Shown here: piece by piece, positions 34,835 through 46,769 of the stretch
Numbering within the stretch: the stretch's first letter is position 1
How the letters are laid out: every line of letters begins with the position of its first letter
Assembly: GCA_013180625.2 (NCBI GenBank)
Contig: SNVD02011052.1
Location: forward strand, 434,001-498,000
Length of the DNA stretch: 64,000 bases
Direction: 5' to 3'
Origin: Boswellia sacra
Taxonomy: Eukaryota; Streptophyta; Magnoliopsida; Sapindales; Burseraceae
Position numbers and translations under genes: made by a program
Notes under the pieces: model-generated
What the model saw: only the letters and a program-made list of their open reading frames with translations
Told to the model about the DNA's origin: nothing
Databases searched by the model: none

Positions 34835-36044
34835 GGGGTGTGGGGGTGGTGCTTGTTTTGAGTTCTCTGGTTTGTGTTCTAATAGTAACCACAGGAAGAA
34901 GCTGCAGGGAGCATTCTCATCAAATAATGGAGCCTAGAGGGCGGAGAATTCATGGATAACATGCATGGCCGCCCGGGAAATGTTGATTGAGAAAATGGTA
35001 ATTCTACTCCTCGAGAACTAAACCTGATTTGAGCCCAAAAAATATGGGGTTAAAACATTCTTCTTAGACCTACAAAATTAGTCTTATCTATCCAATTTGT
35101 TATCACAATATCACTCTATCTCAGATTGTTATAACTAATTAAATTTGTTGTGTAGAAATTATAACTCATTAATTAAATTAAATGTAGATTAATCAAAGCC
35201 AATCGAGTTATTCTTGGGAGTTAGTAAAAATGTGGAAGGTTCTGTTAAGTGCATTTTTCTTTAGTTTTTACATCAGCATTTTGCCTCTTACAAACAGAAA
35301 ATGATTTCTATTTTTAACTCTAGTACCATATATAAGCATCGAAGTTCTATCTTACTAACAAAACACACTTAAAACCATTCACCGACTACAACACAACCAA
35401 TTATCTATCAGCTTTATGTTCTTCCCACAAATGGCAAACTAAAACACCTCTCAATTTGTACGTTGGTCGGCAGCCCACCGAGAGAAGTCAGAAGTATATA
35501 TAAAATTCCAAAGGAATCACCTAGGCTTTTCTAGATATTATGGGCAAAAAAAAAGATACAATTCAAAGTTTCTGTTACAAAGTCTGGTGGAAATTTATTT
35601 AAGAGAACTCTCATCTCTCTGGATTACTTGAGACAAGGTTATGGCATATATATAGTTTGGATTATTATTTTCTTTGGGCTTACATATAATCACTCTTCTT
35701 AGCTCTCATTAATTAAACAAACGACGCGATAATAATATCAAGATCTTTGACACGCATTTGTTGCAGTTTGAAAACTGATGCACATTGATTACTTTAATGT
35801 TTGGTAAAGACTAAAGATATCAAAAAGAGAAAGCTTAGAGCCCAGAATCCAATCTCATCATAAAAAAATCCGTTGGTTCCATTCATTACATATCTTATCT
35901 CAGAGTTGAACATTATAGGCTAGAACATGGGCAGCCATATATTGAATAACTAATCAAATATTAAATCTTACAGGCAGCCTACTTGGTAGGCTCTCTCTGA
36001 ATGTATTAAAGCGCCGCAACTATATGAGGCGCTTTCCCAGTCGA
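34661..36044. other. Spacer between the two segmental copies
   Basis: Contains the (TA)18(GA)18 microsatellite (34759-34830) and AT-rich unique DNA. An 8-bp inverted repeat aaagcgcc...ggcgcttt (36008-36015, 36028-36035) lies just before the right copy. The ORFs at 34690-34959 and 34710-34892 only translate the microsatellite. No gene is seen. Confidence 0.7.
34759..34830. repeat. (TA)18(GA)18 compound microsatellite
   Basis: Uninterrupted TA at 34759-34794, then GA at 34795-34830, by direct reading. Confidence 0.95.
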
Positions 36045-36647
36045 GGAAGATCTGTTCAACAAAAACCTATATAGAAAGATTTGTTGTTAAATATGGCTAT
36101 TCTTCATTTGTCTACTTATTCACTAATATAATCCAATGTCTTTCTTTTTATATCTTTTGTTTCTTCTAAACGCCAACATGAATCATGATCAACAATTATT
36201 AATGTATTTAAGTTTATCTTCCCTAAGCATCACTATAATATAATAAACTTTTATTAACTGAACATATATGAATAACATAATAGAGTTGTTGTACAAAGAT
36301 CATCCAATAGCAGTTTTAAATTATCGTATTTGCCCACTCCAAATAAAATAATAGGTTCACTTTGCTGGCCCAATTTAAGTAGCAGTAGTCTAAGCATTTT
36401 CCACGGTATGTCATCGGAAAAACAATAATGAGTAACACTGCAGTTAAGGTTTTGTATAATATCATCTAAAAATGAAATTTGATGTTTATATCATTTTAAT
36501 CCTTTAAATTTATATATTTATACATCTACGTTGAGTTATAAAATGACACTACTGCACTTATCATAATAAGAAGAAAAAAAATCTTTTTTTCCTCACTCTC
36601 CCCGTCTCTCTTCTCTCATCTCTCAATCTCTCCTCTCCCACCGCCAT

Positions 36648-36958
36648 TAGGGGTGTGCACGGGTCGGATCGGGTTTCTCCAAACCCGACTCGACCCGAAA
36701 CCCGATCGGGTTGGGTTATTTTGATCCGATTTCGGGTTTTTTAAAATACTGACCCGACATTTAACCCGTTATATCGGGTCGGGTTGATCGGGTTTAGTCT
36801 TATTTAATAACAAATACCAAACCCGATTATAACCCGATTACCCAAAAACCCGACCCTTGTAACCCGATATCGGGTTATTTACCAATAAGACCCGATTGAA
36901 ACCCGGCCCAACCCGACTAACCCGATCGGGTCGGGCCGGGTTAATTTGAACACCCCTA
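36648..36958. mobile_element. hAT-like MITE (311 bp)
   Basis: Begins TAGGGGTGTGCACGGGTC and ends GAACACCCCTA, an inverted pair. The interior is rich in cccgat/atcggg. Flanks accgccat (36640-36647) and acagcgat (36959-36966) agree at 6 of 8 bases, as expected for an old 8-bp hAT target duplication. The minus ORF 36838-37098 overlaps its repeats and is not a gene. Confidence 0.75.
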
Positions 36959-37179
36959 ACAGCGATAACCGCGCCACCCCACAGAGCCACCCTCCCCCTC
37001 CACCCTTCCTCCTGCTCTTGGTCTCCCTCCGCTTTCTTTCTCGCTCTTTGTCCCACACCTAGCTCTGCTCTTTCTTCGTCAAATCCTTCTCTAAACATGT
37101 AACTTCTCTACAAGTGTTGATCAATATGTCCAGCGAATCCTCTTCCATTTGCACAATCCAGATGCATTTCTCATGGGAT

Positions 37180-37965
37180 TTCACTATACAATTTTTTTCT
37201 CAATATAATCACTTCAATGAAGCTTTTTCCCTTTATGTTCAATAGTAAAGGCTTGGACTTTATCTGAGTAATTTTGCTATATCTTCTGCTCTCAAAACAT
37301 GTGCTAGGAGTATGTATAAAATGGGTGGAGTTTTTTATTCATGCTCAGGTTCATAAGTTTGGATTTTGTGAATGTGTGTATGTTCAAACTACTGTGTTGA
37401 CTTGTACTCGAAACTGGGTGATATGGTAACTGCACATAACGTGTTTGACAATATGACGGAGAAGAATGTGGTTTCATGGAATTCAATTTTATCTGGGCAT
37501 TTGAAATCTTATAACTTAGTTGAAGCTCATAGGGTGTTTGAGGAAATACCAAAGAAATATGTTATATCTTGGAATTCAATTCTATCAGGGTACGGAAAAT
37601 ATAAATGAAGCACTCTCTGTTTCAGCAAATGCCAAAGAGAAACTGTGACTCTGTTCTTTTATGAATCCAAATCCTATTTTCTGTGTTACATATTTTCTAA
37701 CGTAATTTATATTCAATCTCAACCACATATTCTTTTCAAAATTCAAAATAATTCAAAATCAATCACATATTTCTAAATTCAATTGAAAACAAAAATACTG
37801 GATTCATAAAATAATACAGTGTTTTTTGGAATTCAATGATTAGTGTTTATGTGGAATGTGAGAATATAGAATCAGCACGAAGTTTTTTTAATGAAATGCC
37901 TCAAAGAAATAATGTTTCTTGGATTATAGTAATTTCTTAAGGATCAAAACAATGCAAATGTCAAA
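37180..37965 (+). pseudogene. PPR protein pseudogene fragment (PLS-type repeats)
   Basis: Fragment of a pentatricopeptide-repeat protein, a plant organelle RNA-binding family. Pieces in order: FNEAFSLYVQ near 37210, an IHAQVHKFGFCECVYVQT block near 37340, LYSKLGDMVTAHNVFDNM, EKNVVSWNSILSGHLKS and KKYVISWNSILSGYGK (37372-37608), then after a MITE insertion a block with ESARSFFNEMPQRNNVSW (37829-37940). VSWNSILSGY and VFDNM/VFEEIP are classic PLS repeat features. Frameshifts and stops, lack of a proper start and the MITE show it is dead. It is absent from the left segmental copy, so it arrived after or separately from the duplication. Confidence 0.75.
37648..37830. mobile_element. MITE, GTTTGTTT-related, copy in the PPR pseudogene
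   Basis: Splits the PPR fragment. Ends are an inverted pair (tttatgaatccaaa and tggattcataaaa). The interior shares tctcaaccacatattctttt-type text with the other copies. Limits are approximate. Confidence 0.5.
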
Positions 37966-38114
37966 CTTTCTTTCTCGATGATATTACACGAAACGTGAGG
38001 AAAAGTGGATGATATTACCCCAAATAATAACAATGCTAATAAAATTATTAGAAAAAAAACTAAGTCCAATAATAATAAAATTATTAGAATAAAAAACTAA
38101 GTCCAAATCTGACT

Positions 38115-39643
38115 TTGTTTTTCGTGCCGTTCTTACTAGTGCCATTCTCACTAGCATGCTTGTTCATGGTTAAAGAAGGATACATAGTGCCATGGAGACT
38201 GCAAATTACATATCGAAGGAAAAACCAAATTAAAACCCATAGAGTACAGATATGTGTTTGCTTTACTCTTCCTTTCCCTCTACATTACAAATACAAATCC
38301 ATGCTTACAAACCAAACATTAGCAAACCTCGGTCCTATTTGGCAAAACAACCAAAAATTTGAAAGAAGCTTTTTCTTCATCGATGGTACTGAAGTCAGAC
38401 CCATCCTTCTTGCCCTTGACGAAAATAACCACGAGAGTTTCAATTTTGGGTTCTTGAGAAATGAAACTTACATAGATTTCTATCTCGTGACAATTAAAAT
38501 CTTAAGACGCCCTTATTCAGTATTCGGATACTATGATCTTCTGTCAATCATCATCTGGTCTGCCAATGGAAACTCCCCAGTAAAGGAGAATGTTACTCTT
38601 GAACTTATTGCTAATAGAGATTTGATTTTGAGGGATGTAAACAAGCTTCACGTTTGGTCCACCAATACCTCCGGAAGCAATGTTACATTGTCTTTGGCTG
38701 ACATTGGAAACTTGAAACTTGTTAATATTGGTAACAGAAACCGATTTGGGACTCATTTAATCACCCAACTAACACATGGCTCCCCGAATAGACCTTGCAT
38801 CTCCAAAAAAATAATGTGACTTCTGTCGTTTCAGCTTTCAAGCTCTCCAAAGGCAAGTTACCAGTCACTTTATACTCAGGAAGGTTTCATCTTTTCTTTG
38901 ATTCAAGTCCTCCACAAGAATATCTAAAAATACCATTCAGAAGAGCTTTTTCATAAGGCTTGTTGTTCAATGTCTCCAAGTTTAAGAAACAGGTGACGTA
39001 CCATTCAAACAGGAAGCACTTTCTATACATTAGGATTGAATCTAAGGGATAACTCAAAATCTATAAACATGCTGATGGGAATAAAATGTCATCTTTTCCT
39101 CTCTCCACGGAAAAAGATTATGGGAACTATATTTACCCCACTTATTGTGGCAATTACGAGGTCTGCTCCGATGATAATTGCACATGGCCTAGAGCAAATT
39201 TTACGCAGTTAAATAATGTGAAGAAAGACTTTTCATGTGCAAGAGTTACTCATTTTTCATGCCAAGACATACAGCATCACAAATTCATAGAGCTTGCCCA
39301 TGTTACTTACTTTGGATTTGTGCCTCATCTTATCAACAAAGATTTGAAGAGAGGCAAAAAGGCGTGCCTCAGAAAGTGTTCTTGTAAAGCTGCCTTGTTC
39401 AGGTATGAAAGAAGTCTCTCGATTGGAAATTGTTCTTTACCAACTGAAGCTAATTCTCTGAGGAATTGTAAGAAAGTGACTCCTCATTATAATGCGTTAA
39501 CATTCACCAAGGTACAAATGCCATCAGATAACAAGAAATCCTCTCTTCCTTTATTGCTGGTAGTGATATTGTCTATTTCTGCTTTTCTAATGTTCTTTAT
39601 TAAAGCATTGTATTGTCACGCAAGATAGAGGAAGAGAAAAACT
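38115..39643 (+). pseudogene. G-type lectin receptor-like kinase pseudogene B, 5' part
   Basis: Paralogue of pseudogene A. The 38115-38819 frame reads SMLTNQTLANLGPIWQNNQ, FIDGTEVRPILLALDEN, NETYIDFYLVTIK, then the bulb-lectin-like stretch IIWSANGNSPVKENVTLELI and LRDVNKLHVWSTNTSGSNVT. The equivalent of A's ATG (ccATGGAA) is ccATAGAG here, so the natural start is lost. A stop at 38817 ends the lectin part, and the middle region is in other frames. 39086-39628 encodes CTWPRANFTQ, the PAN-like cysteines CLRKCSCKAALF and the membrane segment SSLPLLLVVILSISAFLMFF. Coding is then cut by a copia element at 39644. Confidence 0.8.
39639..39643. other. Target-site duplication (left) of copia element 2
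   Basis: aaact here and aaatt at 44825-44829 flank the element (one mismatch). Pseudogene A reads gagaaaaactgtcagggcac without an insertion, which is the empty site. Confidence 0.8.
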
Positions 39644-39865
39644 TGTTGGAAATAAACTTTATTTGGTTTTGGATTTAAGTTTTGTTTAGAAATTGCATAT
39701 TGAGTTCAAGTAAAATTAAGATTTATATTCATATGAGGATTAGAATTATCATGAGTATTATATAAGTAGAGTGTTTTTTCTTATTTTTTTGTGTGTGTGC
39801 GCGAAGTTTAAAGTTTAAGAAATAAAGAGTAAGTTTTTAAGATTCTTATGTATTGGCCTCTAACA
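39644..39865 (+). repeat. 5' LTR of copia element 2
   Basis: Runs TGTTGGAAATAAACTTTATT to ATTGGCCTCTAACA. tattatataagtagagtg near 39757 is TATA-like. Confidence 0.9.
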
Positions 39866-39868
39866 AAG

Positions 39869-39881
39869 TGATATCAAAGTC
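39869..39881 (+). other. Decayed primer-binding site of copia element 2
   Basis: Reads TGATATCAAAGTC where TGGTATCAGAGC(C) is expected: three substitutions. Confidence 0.7.
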
Positions 39882-40512
39882 ATAAGAGAGCGAAGGAAGA
39901 GGAAGCGTCGCACCAGCCAAGGTTTGCCGTCAACAGCCAAGATTCGTCAGTAAGTTATCGAAAAGTTGTCAAACATCGTCAACCGGCAAGTGAGATCGTA
40001 TCTCCACCATCATCGAATAGATTGGACAGCGATCTACAAGTTTTTCTTCTTGGCTAACGTCAAATTCCAACCGGAAAAAATCGGAAACACTAAAACAAAT
40101 TGTGGAAATCGTTTTTCATCGAGAAATTCGCAGGAATCTGGCAAGTGAGTCGACACCACCCATCTAGATCAACTCATTGTCAAGCAATCTACAAACCTCG
40201 ACAAGAATCTCTAGGATTAACAGCTGGAAAACAATTCGTTCGTGATTTGGATAAAACATATCAGTTGGCTCCCTGAGATGCAAACTATCAGTCAACCCCC
40301 TTAGATATAAAATATTTTCAGCCCCCCAATTCAAAAATTATCAATCCACACTTTGATACAAAAAATATCATTCTGCCCCCTAGACATTGAAAATATTGGT
40401 AAGCCCCCTAAAGCTGAAAATATTTAATTTTAGCCTATTGTGTGCAGAATTTCAGTTTGATCTAAATAGATTTTGTTTCTGATAGATTGACTCCTACATT
40501 AGCATTAGCAAT

Positions 40513-43500
40513 ATGACTTCGATTCTAATTCCAAAATTGAAAGAGAATAGATATGAAATATGGCGTATTAGGATGAAGTCAATCCTTGATGCGAATGGTG
40601 TTTAGGAAATTGTTGAAAAAGGCTTTGATATTCCAAAGGATATTGAAGTAATGTATCAACAACAAAAGAGTGATTTTAAAAAAACTAAACAATGAAATGC
40701 AAAAGATCACTTACTCATTCATTTAAGATGCATTGGATAATGATCAACTTGAAAAATATGGTGATGGAGACTTTGCTAAAATACTATGAGAAAAGATTGA
40801 AAAATCACATGGAGAACAAGAAAAGGTCAAAAAGGTGCATCTTCAAACTTTAAAAGGCGAGTTTGAATTGTTACATATGAAGGAAGGTGAATCTATCTCT
40901 GATTATTTTTTAAGAGTTTTGATTGTTTCAAATCAATTAAGAAGAAATAACAAGAAATTTGAAGATGCAAAAACTATAGAAGAGATACTTTGCTCCTTGA
41001 AATCATCATTTAACACCATAATCCAAATTCCTGAACAAGGCAACAAATTGGAAGGGGTGACAATTGAGAAACTTGAGGTTACGTTACAATCACATGAAGA
41101 AAAATACAAAAAGCAAAGTGTCTTAGAACAACTTCCTAAAACACAAATTAACGAGAAGGAAGAAAGTTATGAAAGAAGTCAACGTGGTCAAGGTCGAGGT
41201 CAAAATCGAAATCGAAATTGAGGTCGAGGCCGAGGACGAGGTGTGAATCAAAGTCATAGGCAAGGTGGGAAAAACAATTCCACTACCAATAGCAATAATG
41301 ATCAAGGAGAAAATTCTACAAAAGGTCGTGGAAAGGGGAACTCCAATCCAAGATATGAGAGGTCCCAAGTTCGATGTTACACTTGTCCGAAGTATGGACA
41401 TTATGCGGGTGACTGCAAAGCTCACATTCAATGCTTCAATTCCCAAAAACATAGGCATTATGCATTTGAATGTAAAGCACCCAAAAAAGTTAAAGAAAAC
41501 ATAGATTACGTGGAAGGAAAAACCGAGGAAAGTGGTACTTATTATTGGTTCATAAAGACAAAGATGAAAGTCAAGAAAACACATGGTATTTTAATACTGG
41601 AGCTAGCAAACACATGTTGAAAAAAGAAATTTGTTTGAAGGTTTGGATGAATCTGTTAGTGGCAATGTCTCATTTGGTGATGATTCAAAAATTCCAGTAA
41701 ATAGTAAAGGTAATATTCTTATCCGCATGAAGAATGGAAAACACCAATTTATTTCTAATATTTATTATGTGCCAAACATGAAGAACAATATCTTAAGTTT
41801 TGGGCAATTTTTGGAAAAGGGATATGGCATCCACATGAAAGATAATAGTATTTCCATAAGATACAAAAAAGGGAACTTCACAACCAAAGTTTCCATGTCT
41901 AAAAATAGGATATTCTTGCTTAATATTCAAAATGATGTTGCAAATTATCTTAAAGCATGTTATAAGGATAAGCCATGGCTTTGGCATCTTCGATTTGGGC
42001 ATCTTAATTTTGAAAACTGGAATTATTATCAAAAAAAATACATGGTGAAAGAATTACCTTACATCGATCATCCAAATCAACTATGTGGAGGTTGCTTACT
42101 TGGAAAACAATTTAGAAAAGCTTTTCCAAAAGAGTCATACTCAAAAGCTCAAAAGCCACTTGAGCTTAGACATGCAGATGTTGTGGTCCAATCAAGCTAA
42201 GCCCTCTAAGTAATAGCAACTATTTTCTTTTTTTCATAGATGACTTTTCAATGAAGGCATGGGTGTACTTTCTAAAGAAAAAGTCAGAAGTTTTTGGGGA
42301 TTTGAACAAGTTCAAAGTAATAGTTGAAAAAGAAAGTGGTCATCAAATTAAAGCCATGAGAACTAATCGAGGAGGAGAATTTACATCTAAAGAATTCCAT
42401 GAATATTGTGAGATAAATGAAATTTAGCGATTCCTAACTATTCCTCGATCACCCTAACAAAATGGAGTCGCAGAGAGAAAGAATAAAACAATTCTTGACA
42501 TGGCATAAAGCATGCTTAAGAGTAAAGAAATGCCAAAAGAGTTTTGGGTAGAAGCTATAGCATGTACAGTGTATCTATCTAACAGATCACCAACAAAAAG
42601 TGTGCAAGGAAATACACCTCAAGAAGCTTGGAGGAAGAAAAATATGTGCATGTGCCAGATGAGAGGAGAACTAAGCTAGATGACAAGAGTGAGGAGTTCA
42701 TTTTTATCGGATATGAATCTAGTTCCAAAGGTTACAAGCTATACAATCCAAAAACTAAAAAGATCGTGATCAGTCAAGATGTGCAATTTGATGAAGAAAT
42801 CACTTGGGATTGGGATATACGTAATGATATTATAGTTTTCTTCCTTACAATGAAGGAAAATGCAGAACAAGTTATGAGAGAGAACAAGAGTCTGACATGC
42901 CTCCCACTTTACCAACTTCATATAGAGATTCTATACCATCATCATCATCTATGGAAGCTCAAGTGATGGAAGTCCACATAAAGAAGTCTATAAGAAATCT
43001 ATGAGCTAACTAAAAGAATTGATAATGTAACTCTCTTTTGTCTCTTTGCTGATTGTGAGCCAGTGAACTTTGAAGAAGCAACATAAGATAACAAGTGGAG
43101 AAATGTAATAGATGAAGAAATAAAATCCATTGAAAAGAACAACACATAGGAACTTGCTTCACTACCACAAGGGCACAAAGCAGTTTGTGTCAAATAGGTA
43201 TACAAGACAAAGAAGAATGTCAATGGAAAGGATGAACACTATAGAGCAAGATTAGTCACAGAGGGCTACAATCAAAAGGAAGGCATTGACTATGATGAAG
43301 TGTTTGCTTCCGTTGCTCGTTTGAAAACAATAATGTTGATCATCTCAATGGTAGCTCAAAATAAATGGAAGATTTTCGAATGGATATGAGATATGAAATC
43401 CGCCTTTCTAAATAGAATTCTTGAAGAGGAAGCTTATATTCAACAACCATTGGGTTATGTGGTGAAGGTTCAAGAAGACAAAATTTTAAAATTGAAGAAA

Positions 43501-44592
43501 GCTCTTTACGGGTTAAAGCAAGCGCCAAGAACATGGAATAGCCGAATTGATAAGTACTTTGAAGAAACGGGTTTCACTAAATATCCCTATGAACACGCTT
43601 TCTACATGAAGATCAAAGATGAAAATATCTTGATTGTGTGTTTATACATGGATGATTTGATCTTTACAGGGAATCATGTCAATACGTTCCAAGAATTCAA
43701 GAAGGCAAGGGTAAAAGAGTTCGAGATGACTGATATTAGGCTTATGACATACTATCTTGGCATTGAAGTTAAACAACAACAAGATGGTTTTTTTTATTTC
43801 TCAAGAAGTTTATGCAAGAAAGATCTTGAAGAATTTCAAGAAGGATGATAGGAAGCCCGTGCTACACTAGTAGAATGTGAAATTAAACTATCCAAGAATG
43901 GAGAAGGAGAAAGCATTGATCCAACACTATCCAAGAGCTTAGTTGGAAGCCTGTAGTATTTGACATGTATGAGACTTGATATTCTCTATGCAATTGGTCT
44001 AGTAAGTCACTTCATTGAGAATTCAACTATTACTCATTTCAAAACCGCTAACAGAATCCTTCGCTATCTTAAAGGTACTATTGATTTTGGTTTGTATTAT
44101 TCAGTTTCTAATAATTACAAACTAATTGGATATTTGGATAGTGATTAGGCTAGAGATAATGATAATAGAAAAAGTACTACTAATTGTGTTTTCTTTATAA
44201 GAGATACTTCATTTACTTGGGTGTCAAAGAAACAACCGATATTTACATTATCAACTTGTGAAGTTGAGGATGTTGCTACTACTACATGCGCTTGTCATAT
44301 AATTTGGTTGAGGAGTTTATTAAAGGAGTTGAATGTTTCACAAGAAGAGCCAACGAAGATTTGTATTGATAACAAGTCAGCAATAGCACTACAGAAGAAT
44401 CTAGTGTTCTATGATCGAAGCAAGCACATTGATATTCATTACCATTATATACGAGATTGCATCATAAAAGGAAAAGTGAAAGTGGAGTACGTGAAGTCAC
44501 GAGATCAAGTTATAGACATATTCACCAAGCCACTCAAGCATGAAGACTTTATTAGAATTAGAGATTTGCTTTGTGTAACAAATCAAGTTTAA
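40513..44592 (+). pseudogene. Copia element 2 Gag-Pol polyprotein, inactivated
   Basis: Gag starts at ATG 40513 (MTSILIPKLKENRYEIW). Two zinc knuckles follow: CYTCPKYGHYAGDC is intact (CX2CX4HX4C), while the second has Ser for the second Cys (CFNSQ). The protease motif reads FNTGASKHM, so the catalytic Asp is Asn. Integrase has WLWHLRFGHLNFENW and CGGCLLGKQFRKAF (41631-42200), then IDDFSMKAWVYFLKKKSE and RTNRGGEF, where the second acidic residue of the usual RTDxGGEF is Asn. RT has MKSAFLNRILEEEAYIQQP, LKKALYGLKQAPRTW and LYMDDLIFTGN (43393-43848). RNase H ends KHIDIHYHYIRDC and IFTKPLKHEDF (44221-44592). Several stops break the frame. Confidence 0.9.
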
Positions 44593-44599
44593 AGTGGGG
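44592..44599 (+). other. Polypurine tract of copia element 2
   Basis: aagtgggg directly precedes the right LTR, where plus-strand priming is expected. Confidence 0.65.
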
Positions 44600-44824
44600 T
44601 GTTGGAAATAAACTTCATTTGGTTTAGGATTTAAGTTTTGTTTAGAAATTAAAGATTGAGTTCAAGTAGAATTATGATTTATATTCATAAGAGGATTAGA
44701 ATTATCATGAGTACTATATAAATGAGTGTTTTTTCTTATTTATATGTGTGTGTGTGTGTGTGGAGTTTAAAGTTCAAGAAATAAAGAATAAGTTTTTAAC
44801 ATTCTTGCGTATTAGCCTCTAACA
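44600..44824 (+). repeat. 3' LTR of copia element 2
   Basis: Runs TGTTGGAAATAAACTTCATT to ATTAGCCTCTAACA and is followed by the right target copy aaatt (44825-44829). It contains a longer TG run than the 5' LTR. Confidence 0.9.
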
Positions 44825-45866
44825 AAATTGTTGGGGTACAAGTAAGGAGCGAAAATTCCAACGAAGAATCTTCTCTTCATGTAACCAACATCTTGAGGAA
44901 GTTCTCTCTAGAAGATCTTAGAACTGCAAATTAGAATTTTCAAGTCAAGCTTCGTCGTAGAGGGTTTGGGTCTGTTTTTGAAGGAATTATGGAAAATAGC
45001 ACCAAAGTTGGAGTGAAACGCCTAAGTTCTGATGTGAACAAGGCAAGAAAGAGTTCCTCTTGGAAGTTCAGACAATAGGCAACATTCACCATTTTAATCT
45101 TATAAGATTACTTGGTTATTGTGCTCAAAGATCAAACAGACTTTTGGTTTACGAGTACATGTGTAATGGGTCCTTGGATAAATGGATTTTGCCCTAAAAC
45201 CAGGTAAAAACTCTTTCTTGGGAAACAAGAAAGAAAATCATCATTCAAATAGCAAGGGATTGGAGTATTGGCATGATTACTGCAATCCAAATATCATTCG
45301 CTTCGACATTGAACCTCAACACATCCTCCTCGACAAAGATTTGAATGCCAAGATTTATGATTTTAGATTGGCTAGATTGATTGACAAGGACATACCCATG
45401 TAACAACTACGTCGAAAGGAACGCCAGGATACATGGTGCCTGAGTTGATTTCGAGTGGAAATATCTCAACCAAGATTGATTTATACAACTTTGGAGTCGT
45501 GATTTTGGAAGCCATTTGTGGAGGAAAAAATTCTAACTCCTAGCATGGAGATTATCTAATTGATACAGTGAAGATGCAGAAGAGGATCGACTTACTAATC
45601 TAGTTGATGAACAAAGTGAAGTTATGGAAAGTGATCACAAAGAAGGTGCTGTAAAAATGATCCAGATTGCCATTTCATGCTTACAAACAAATTTGCACAG
45701 AAGGCTTTCAGCTACAACATTAGTCAAGTTTTTTGAGGGCTTAACAAACTTGGAACATATTACTGACTATAGCTTCTTAAATTCTATTCATGAGGAAACA
45801 CCCCACCTGGCCAATCCAGGGAATTCATCTTGCATTATAGCATCATTTCTGTCTGGTCCTAGATGA
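44825..45866 (+). pseudogene. G-type lectin receptor-like kinase pseudogene B, kinase part
   Basis: Resumes exactly where the copia element ends. It keeps the glycine loop RRGFGSVFEG and the ATP-Lys block GVKRLSS near 44950-45030, then [15 protein letters not shown] after a shift. In 45182-45403 the catalytic loop reads IRFDIEPQHILLDKD, so the usual H-F-D-I-K-P has lost the His and the Lys. DFG reads YDFRLARL, so the Gly is Arg. 45624-45866 gives the C-lobe tail ending SFLSGPR. Frames change at least three times. These substitutions alone would abolish kinase activity. Confidence 0.85.
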
Positions 45867-46769
45867 TCCATGATGATAATAATATTGGATTATATGTTTG
45901 TAACACAAACAATAACAAGCTCTATAGCATGCAACTAGCCAACTATATTATAAATTTCTCCCTTTTGATTATACAAGAAGGAATTAACTTTAGGCATATA
46001 TAATCATTCCATAAAACCAATTTGATATGTCATCATGCAACAAATTTTATTGGATATATAGTTAACACAAAACCCCTATTTCTTGTTATTTATTTATTCA
46101 CTAGAAATATTTTATCATATTACTTTGTATTGAATTGGTTGTAAGGGTTAATTATGTATATAGTAGTACTCGAAAGGAAAGTTGTATTCTAGTTGAAATA
46201 CAATTTGCTTAACATTATTACAAATCTACTCTGTTTAGTTTATGGTCCAAATAATTTTTACAAATATTTGCTTAGCTCTAAGAATGATTAATCTTGAGAC
46301 TAACAAATGACTAATAATATTCTTATAAACTATTTATACAAACTCAATGGTATAATTTGATAAATAAATGTAATGATTGGATAAATATATGCTAATAATA
46401 AATGACATTAATTAAAGTAGGTGACGTGATGATCATATAAAGATGTCATATTAGTTTTGCAAGTGAGTTAATTTATATAAGTAGTTTGTAAGAGTAAGAT
46501 CATTCTTAACAACTCTACCAATTTCAAATTAAGTCTAATTACTATTCCCAAAAGTTATCACAAGTTCTAAATACTATATGATAATAATCATATCATATTA
46601 CCATATCATTTATGTATTATTTCATCCATCTATTCTAATTTCTTATGTTTTTAGAAGGATCTTCTTAGAATATCCATTATGGTAATTTTTCTTTCAATAA
46701 TTATGTTTTAGACCTAATAGCTTGAAGTCACCTTTCTTTATATGTTTGTAGATTGAAGGAAGATTTTTT

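Larger units (their letters stand above)
39644..44824 (+). mobile_element. Ty1/copia retrotransposon 2, complete but dead
   Basis: A 5181-bp element in pseudogene B, between the membrane segment and the kinase. It has both LTRs (222 and 225 bp), target repeats, a decayed primer site (39869-39881), the Gag-Pol remnant (40513-44592) and a purine tract before the right LTR. The two LTRs differ at roughly one position in twelve by eye, so the insertion is old. Confidence 0.9.

Noticed and set aside
34690..34959. ORFs over the TA/GA microsatellite
   Set aside because: Alternating IY and ER runs come only from the repeat.
36838..37098. 86-aa minus ORF rich in charged residues
   Set aside because: Overlaps the MITE's inverted-end repeats and the low-complexity flank.
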